Assembly (NCBI GenBank): GCA_027297435.1
Contig: JAPUIA010000087.1
Location: forward strand, 30,606 to 94,605
Direction: 5' to 3'
Source: Gammaproteobacteria bacterium
GTDB lineage: Bacteria > Pseudomonadota > Gammaproteobacteria > Pseudomonadales > Azotimanducaceae
DNA: 64,000 nucleotides
The position numbers and the translations under genes were made by a program. Shown here piece after piece: positions 59,538 to 64,000 of this stretch. A model generated the notes under the pieces. The model saw nothing but the letters and a program-made list of their open reading frames with translations, was not told where the DNA came from and ran no database searches. The number at the start of each line of letters is the position of its first letter. The stretch's first letter is position 1.

Positions 59538-60165
59538 TGTCGTCTTGCCCACGACCGGTTAGAAAGGAAAAGAACGGGGTGGTTAGATCGTCTCCGTAGT
59601 CGAGACGCCAGAGGACCAGAATGATGAAGACGAACGCGATGGACGTGACCGTGGAAACGCCGAGCGCCCCGATACCGGCGCCCAAGCCGACGACGATAGC
59701 GGCGAAAATGTAGAGTGCATCAGCGGGCTCGTTCAAGGTGAAGCGAAACCGCACGGCGGCAACGATGCCCGCTAAACTGAATGCCAACGGCAGGCTGTTG
59801 TGCACGACGACGGCAATACCCGCCACGACGATGGGCAAGACCATGATGGTTTGGGCGAACGAACGGTCGATGCTCCGCGAACGTGTCGTGATGAAGTACA
59901 CCCAGCTAATCGGCGGCATCAACAACATCGTTCCAATGATCGCGATCGCCAACCGAACGGCGTCGAAGGTCGGCGCGGTCGCAGCAGAGGTCACGATCTC
60001 GAAGCTGGAGGCATCCTCGCGTACCAACTCTTCGATCCCACCAAAGGGTAGGTACTCGGACAGGCCCGGCACATACCGCGCAACGACGTAGAACAACAGC
60101 AGCACCAGCGCATAGTACGACGTCAGCAGAAACGCCGGTGCGCCGATGCGTGTAGATCTTCTCAT
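59527..60165 (-). CDS. DUF4956 membrane protein
   Basis: 212 residues with about five hydrophobic segments and the DUF4956 core (PLAFSLAGIVAAVRFRFTL, then EPADALYIFAAIVVGLGAGIG). DUF4956 genes often accompany VTC-type polyphosphate polymerase and CotH genes. Here no VTC domain is visible, but kinase-like proteins flank it. Four-base overlap with the upstream metallophosphatase gene. Confidence 0.85.
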   Translation of the reverse strand: MRRSTRIGAPAFLLTSYYALVLLLFYVVARYVPGLSEYLPFGGIEELVREDASSFEIVTSAATAPTFDAVRLAIAIIGTMLLMPPISWVYFITTRSRSIDRSFAQTIMVLPIVVAGIAVVVHNSLPLAFSLAGIVAAVRFRFTLNEPADALYIFAAIVVGLGAGIGALGVSTVTSIAFVFIILVLWRLDYGDDLTTPFFSFLTGRGQDDNEL

Positions 60166-61925
60166 TGGGTTTCCTCCAACCTCGGCCAGTCGCGCAACAT
60201 CATATCGCGCCGCCCGAGCATTGCGCGTGCCTGTCGTTTGGAAATGAGCGACTCCAGCGTGGCGTCGAGCAGGTCGCGACTCAAAGCGGCCAGCGCACGG
60301 CGTAGCGCATCGGGTAGATGCGGGGGTTCCTCGAGCGGCGCCAGCCGTCTGGTGGTCCCAAAAGCCCGGTCATGATGGGTCAGGCGAATCCGCCAGGTTA
60401 CCGGATCGTGCCAGAACGTCTCGGCGGTCCGGCCCACGTTGTGGATCAGACTGTCGAAAGCGGTGACCAGGGAGTAGGCGTGACCGCTGTGACACCAGTT
60501 CGGCCGAACTTGGTTGGTGGCGGTGCGGGTCGCTTCTGAAATCCAGTTGCTTCGCTCGAGTATGAAGACGCCGTTTTTACCGCCCACCTTCCGCACAACC
60601 GTCACGGGCACCATGTCGAGCCCCAACAGCCTGTCGAGTCGGTAGGCGGCAACCTCGAGATCGTTGGCGCGCGCCGATCCGGGGACAAAGCGTACCCGAA
60701 GACGTTGACCCTCGTGTGCCAGTTGGTACAGAGACGCTTCCTCGTCGAGTAGTTGGTGGGTGGCGTTTGTGAGCAGACCTTCCAGGAACGTGTCGGACAT
60801 TCCGGGCGGGTTGACCAGAGGGCCGCTCGCGATTGCTGCGGTTCGGTTACCGTCCTCATCGACGATGGTCTCGACGTCGCCCTCGATGATCAGCGCATGG
60901 CCTTTGCCCCGGTAGTGGCTGGCGAGCATGCCGGTGTCGAGCATCATGACCCGTCCCGCCAAACGCGACGTTGGCTTCAATGAGCGCGTTGGCGAGTGGC
61001 CGACAACCACTCGCTCGACCTCTAAACTTGCCAGCGTCCTGCGTAACCCGTCCTGTTCCAGCAATGGATGACAGAGGCTATTGCCGCGGTACCAGAAGGG
61101 CCCTTGGGCTCCGTAGATGGGATTGCCGGCGAGTTCCTTCAGCTTCACGACGGAATCGTCGGGCGCTTCACTGTCGCTCGACGCTAACCTGTCGGCTTGC
61201 AGAAAATCGGCATCGAAAGGCAGCACGCCTCGGGCGATGAGTTCGTTGCCATACCCGACCAGTTGCGGTAGTTCTCGAACCAGGGTCTGGTTCAGACGAA
61301 GGCCGCCGTACGTGACGATGTCGGTGGATAGACCGCCGTGGACGAACGCGTCGTCGTTGATGACGATCACCGCCGGTTGTGCGAGCAGCCAGTCGCCGTA
61401 GGTACCGCCAGGGGCGAATGCGGCACGCAGGCCGAAGTATCCGGGTGGCTGTTCGCGAGACACCGCGGGCGAGGTTGCGGACTCGCCGTCGACGTCCGCG
61501 AAGGCCTGCCACTCGGCAGCGGAGACGTAGCGTAGATCGCCGGTCAGGTTCATGAGTTCGTGGTTGCCGAGCACCAGATGCACGCGTCCCCCGGCGGCGA
61601 GAGCCTCGGTCTGCAAGCGTCGCAACAGGTCGAGAACTCGGCGGGAGTCGGGCCCACGGTCCAGTATGTCGCCAAGGCTGACCAGGTGAGACTGGCCCCC
61701 GCGCCAATGGCCGTCGTCGTCGAGCACTTGCGCGGCGGTGAGCAGTTTTTTCAGAGCAATATAGGCACCATGCACGTCGCCGAACGCGACAACGCGTTCG
61801 ACGTCTTGCCAGCGCCAAGGCTCTGCCTCCGTCGGTGCCGAGGCGCTATCTTCGGCGCGTGCGACAACCGCGAACCCCGCACAAATTGCTGCGACGACGA
61901 GAAGTCTAGCGCCCGAATACCGCAT
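60162..61925 (-). CDS. Metallophosphoesterase fused to a kinase-like (probable pseudokinase) domain
   Basis: 587 residues with a signal peptide (to about 24). The phosphatase domain (about 40-340) has GDVHG (49-53), GDILDRG (85-91), GNHE (120-123) and later VVVGHSPT. The C-terminal 220 residues have EVAAYRLDRLLGLDMVPVTV and GKNGVFILE, typical of a kinase-like family related to the product of the 56722 gene. Where that family keeps NxD...N and a DH/DFD motif, this protein has HNVGRTAET and LTHHDRAF, so catalysis seems lost. It is the first gene of a tight operon. Confidence 0.82.
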   Translation of the reverse strand: MRYSGARLLVVAAICAGFAVVARAEDSASAPTEAEPWRWQDVERVVAFGDVHGAYIALKKLLTAAQVLDDDGHWRGGQSHLVSLGDILDRGPDSRRVLDLLRRLQTEALAAGGRVHLVLGNHELMNLTGDLRYVSAAEWQAFADVDGESATSPAVSREQPPGYFGLRAAFAPGGTYGDWLLAQPAVIVINDDAFVHGGLSTDIVTYGGLRLNQTLVRELPQLVGYGNELIARGVLPFDADFLQADRLASSDSEAPDDSVVKLKELAGNPIYGAQGPFWYRGNSLCHPLLEQDGLRRTLASLEVERVVVGHSPTRSLKPTSRLAGRVMMLDTGMLASHYRGKGHALIIEGDVETIVDEDGNRTAAIASGPLVNPPGMSDTFLEGLLTNATHQLLDEEASLYQLAHEGQRLRVRFVPGSARANDLEVAAYRLDRLLGLDMVPVTVVRKVGGKNGVFILERSNWISEATRTATNQVRPNWCHSGHAYSLVTAFDSLIHNVGRTAETFWHDPVTWRIRLTHHDRAFGTTRRLAPLEEPPHLPDALRRALAALSRDLLDATLESLISKRQARAMLGRRDMMLRDWPRLEETQ

Positions 61926-62023
61926 TGAGATGCCCCCGCTTGAACCCTATCACAGGCCAAATGTCCTTGGCCAAAGCGCGGCTCTTGTGTCTAAATCAGT
62001 CGTTGGGACTAGGGGAGGATGCT

Positions 62024-62422
62024 ATGACGATTCAGTTGGTTTGCTTATTGATCGGGGCATTGCTGCCCTATGTATGGGCAGGGTCGACGTTACCCTTTCG
62101 GTTGCGGCAGTTTGGCGACTTCAATCTGAACGAGCCGAGGGTGCAGGCCGAGCTGTTGGTCGACAGGGGTGCTCGCGTATGGGGATCACAGCAGAACGCT
62201 TGGGAGGCGCTTATCGTGTTTTCCGTAGCCAACGCCGCGGCGTTTGCGGTGGGTGTCGATCCCGGCGGCAGTTGGGCGGTAGCTGCGCCGATTTGGGTGG
62301 CAGCCCGCGTGCTGCATGGGGTGTTCTACATTGCGGGGCTAGCGCCGCTGCGGGTGTTGGCGTTCGGCGTCGGAATGGGTATGAGTATCTGGATCTTCGT
62401 CATGGCGCTGTCGGCAGCTTAA
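62024..62422 (+). CDS. MAPEG family membrane protein
   Basis: 132 residues from the ATG at 62024, which follows AGGGGAGG. Four helices; NEPRVQAELLVDRGARVWGS and QNAWEALIVFSVANAAAF match the MAPEG family (glutathione transferase/eicosanoid-type membrane proteins). The upstream part of the open frame (from 61925) is hydrophilic and rejected. The bacterial function is unknown. The SDR gene follows after 13 bases. Confidence 0.85.
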   Translation: MTIQLVCLLIGALLPYVWAGSTLPFRLRQFGDFNLNEPRVQAELLVDRGARVWGSQQNAWEALIVFSVANAAAFAVGVDPGGSWAVAAPIWVAARVLHGVFYIAGLAPLRVLAFGVGMGMSIWIFVMALSAA

Positions 62423-62435
62423 GGCGGTATTAGAT

Positions 62436-63218
62436 ATGTCAGTCAGCACGGAACTTTTTGACCTCACCGGCAAGATTGCGCTGATAACCGGGGCATCCAA
62501 AGGCATGGGGGAAGCCATGGCCCGAGGACTCGCCGAACACGGCGCCAAGGTGGTTATTTCGAGCCGCAAGCTCGATCAGTGCGAAGTGGCAGCCGCCGTG
62601 ATCAACGAGCGCTGCGGCCCCGGAAGCGCGACGGCTATCGCTTGCAATATCGGCTACAAAGAACAGCTGCAGAATCTCGTCGACGAGACTCACAAGCAGC
62701 TTGGCCCCATCGATATTCTGATCTGCAACGCCGGCGTCAATCCGTTCTTCGGTTCCATGTCGGACATTCCGGATTCGGCTTTCGACAAGATCATGAACTC
62801 CAATGTCCGGTCGAATCACTGGTTATGCCAGATGGTCGGGCCGGACATGATAGAAAAAGGCGACGGGTCGATCATGATCACTTCTTCAACGGGGGCTTTC
62901 GCGGGGTCTGAGGGGCTTGGTACCTACAACATTTCCAAGTTGGCCGACATCGCGTTGGTCAGAAACCTGGCGCTGGAATGGGGACCGAAGGGCGTGCGTG
63001 TCAACGCCATCTGCCCGGGCCTCATTCGCACCGAATTTGCACGCGCGCTTTGGGACAATGAAGAAGCGGCGAAGCGGATCAGTGAGCAGACGCCTCTCAG
63101 GCGCTTTGGTGAAGTCGAAGATTTCAAAGGCATAGCCGTATTTCTCGCGTCGGCGGCGAGCGCCTACGTCACCGGTCAGGCCATGACCGTTTGTGGCGGC
63201 ACCCATATGTATCGCTGA
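62436..63218 (+). CDS. SDR family oxidoreductase
   Basis: 260 residues. The cofactor motif is ITGASKGMGEAMA (TGxxxGxG), NAG in ICNAGVNPF, catalytic Ser in ITSSTGAFAG, and YxxxK in TYNISKLAD. The classical short-chain dehydrogenase order is complete. The substrate is unknown; similar enzymes in this group act on acyl-CoA or alcohols. It probably forms an operon with the flanking MAPEG and VOC genes. Confidence 0.9.
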   Translation: MSVSTELFDLTGKIALITGASKGMGEAMARGLAEHGAKVVISSRKLDQCEVAAAVINERCGPGSATAIACNIGYKEQLQNLVDETHKQLGPIDILICNAGVNPFFGSMSDIPDSAFDKIMNSNVRSNHWLCQMVGPDMIEKGDGSIMITSSTGAFAGSEGLGTYNISKLADIALVRNLALEWGPKGVRVNAICPGLIRTEFARALWDNEEAAKRISEQTPLRRFGEVEDFKGIAVFLASAASAYVTGQAMTVCGGTHMYR

Positions 63219-63229
63219 GGAAAGGCACT

Positions 63230-63625
63230 ATGGCAGACGACAATCCATCGATAATGCATCACGTATCGATTGGCGTGACCGATCATGCTGCGTCGGTCGC
63301 TTTCTACGAAAAGGTGCTCGCGACCATCGGCGCCAAGAAGATATTCGACTTCCCCAACGCGGTGGCGTTCGGCAAACAGTTTCCCGAGTTCTGGGTGCAA
63401 CTACCGGGAGACGGCCAAGCGGCGGGTACCGCCAACGGCACGCATTTTGCGTTCATCGCGCCCTCGAAAGAGGCGGTTCAGGCGTTCTATGACACCGCAC
63501 TCGAAGCTGGCGGCAGTGGCGACGGCGAACCGGGACCAAGACCCGACTACGGTCCGGACTACTACGGGTGCTTCGTGCGTGACTTGGATGGCCACAAGAT
63601 CGAGGCCGCCATCGTCGCAATGTAG
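63230..63625 (+). CDS. VOC family (glyoxalase/dioxygenase fold) protein
   Basis: 131 residues from the ATG at 63230, preceded by GAGGAAAGG. HHVSIGVTDHAASVAFYEKVL is the N-terminal metal-binding strand of the VOC fold; THFAFIAPSKEAVQAFY and GCFVRDLDGHKIEAAI make the second half. Metal and substrate are not evident. A strong hairpin follows its stop. Confidence 0.87.
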   Translation: MADDNPSIMHHVSIGVTDHAASVAFYEKVLATIGAKKIFDFPNAVAFGKQFPEFWVQLPGDGQAAGTANGTHFAFIAPSKEAVQAFYDTALEAGGSGDGEPGPRPDYGPDYYGCFVRDLDGHKIEAAIVAM

Positions 63626-63626
63626 G

Positions 63627-63658
63627 CGCCTATTAGTAGGCACGCCTACTAATAGGCG
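63627..63658. terminator. Bidirectional terminator hairpin
   Basis: A perfect 15-base stem CGCCTATTAGTAGGC/GCCTACTAATAGGCG with a two-base loop, between the convergent VOC gene and the truncated gene at the edge. It overlaps the last codons of the latter (stop at 63649). Confidence 0.75.
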
Positions 63659-64000
63659 TACTGGTCGACTCGGGATTGTGCCTGGGACAGGCCCTTGCCC
63701 CGTACGGGATTCGGGTCCAACCATGCACGTACGGCGGTGGCTTCGAAGCCGTACGACCACTTGCACTCGTCGAGTTCGTCGACCTTGTGCCAACGTCCGT
63801 CGTAAGGCACGGGGAAGCCGAGTCCGGTCAGATCGTAGCCGTACACCCGGCAGAGGTGATCGCCTTCGTCAAAGTCCCCAGCGTACGAGACCCAAGGTGT
63901 GGCGATATTGAGGTCACCAAGCATGTGTTGTTGTAGTGGTGCGATCATGTTGCCGAGATCCCAGTCTGGAATGGCGCGCTCGTCGTAGGTGCGCCCGCCG
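63649..64000 (-). CDS. Hypothetical protein, 5' end beyond the window
   Basis: The frame is open to the window edge (reading GRTYDERAIPDWDLGNMI before the first internal ATG at 63948), so the gene most likely starts outside. The visible 117 residues include SYAGDFDEGDHLCRVYGYDL and GRWHKVDELDECKWSYGFEA. I do not recognise the family. Confidence 0.6.
   Translation of the reverse strand, partial: GGRTYDERAIPDWDLGNMIAPLQQHMLGDLNIATPWVSYAGDFDEGDHLCRVYGYDLTGLGFPVPYDGRWHKVDELDECKWSYGFEATAVRAWLDPNPVRGKGLSQAQSRVDQYAY

Noticed and set aside
61950..61985. CTTGAACC near the MAPEG gene as an ECF promoter
   Set aside because: First box mismatched and the second box absent at the right distance.

Overview
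The window is GC-rich DNA with densely packed genes and no rRNA, tRNA, phage or CRISPR that I can see. Gene content and order point to a gammaproteobacterium. The run thrB - DUF2782 - polA - engB - cytochrome c4 - dsbA - endonuclease is the arrangement known from Pseudomonas and relatives. The cox11 - cox3 - DUF2909 - heme A/O synthase - SCO block is also typical of that broad group. The genus cannot be told from the sequence alone.

Layout. 1-4.7 kb: the 3' part of a cytochrome c oxidase assembly cluster. 4.8-7.0 kb: the egtB-egtD ergothioneine pair. 7.0-14.6 kb: the thrB/polA/engB/cc4/dsbA housekeeping block; its DNA polymerase I has lost all three proofreading aspartates. 14.9-17.6 kb: aceE without aceF. 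17.6-20.1 kb: a BlaI repressor, an M56 (BlaR1-like) peptidase and a TonB protein behind two BlaI-type operators. 20.3-31.5 kb: envelope proteins (OmpA family, coiled coil), a transporter, a phosphodiesterase, an amidase, an AGPS-like FAD enzyme, DNA polymerase II and a reductase.

31.5-40.3 kb is the most unusual part. An ECF sigma factor, a zinc-finger anti-sigma factor, two secreted subtilases and a secreted protein form one translationally coupled operon. It is followed by a small secreted Ser/Asn-rich protein, two small exported proteins and a CsgG/HfaB-like outer-membrane secretion protein. Four copies of one bipartite element (TTTGAACC, 18 bases, then ACCCA or ACTCA) precede the sigma gene, the Ser/Asn-rich gene, the csgG-like gene and a divergent 54-codon gene. 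The spacing is identical each time. This looks like a self-contained sigma-factor regulon for building or processing a surface structure. The periplasmic part of the anti-sigma factor resembles a subtilase propeptide, which suggests a protease-based signalling switch.

40.3-48 kb: a DUF1295 membrane enzyme, a PQQ-type sugar dehydrogenase, and a periplasmic module of Tat-exported flavin amine oxidase, two c-type cytochromes and exported RidA, divergent from an APC permease. 48-55 kb: a lipoprotein, small membrane proteins, an acyl-CoA dehydrogenase, a class C beta-lactamase-like hydrolase, a GCS2-type ligase and an AstE/AspA-like deacylase. 55.1 kb: a glutathione peroxidase with an in-frame UGA exactly at the catalytic position, followed by a SECIS-like hairpin, hence a probable selenoprotein. 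55.8-62 kb: a methyltransferase-like gene, a CotH-like kinase gene and a four-gene operon (metallophosphatase/pseudokinase, DUF4956, SdiA-regulated propeller, alpha/beta hydrolase). 62-64 kb: MAPEG, SDR and VOC proteins and a truncated gene at the edge.

Repeats: three copies of a dispersed intergenic element (about 120-215 bp), one element with 21-bp terminal inverted repeats, a 53-bp tandem repeat at a gene end, and several terminator hairpins.
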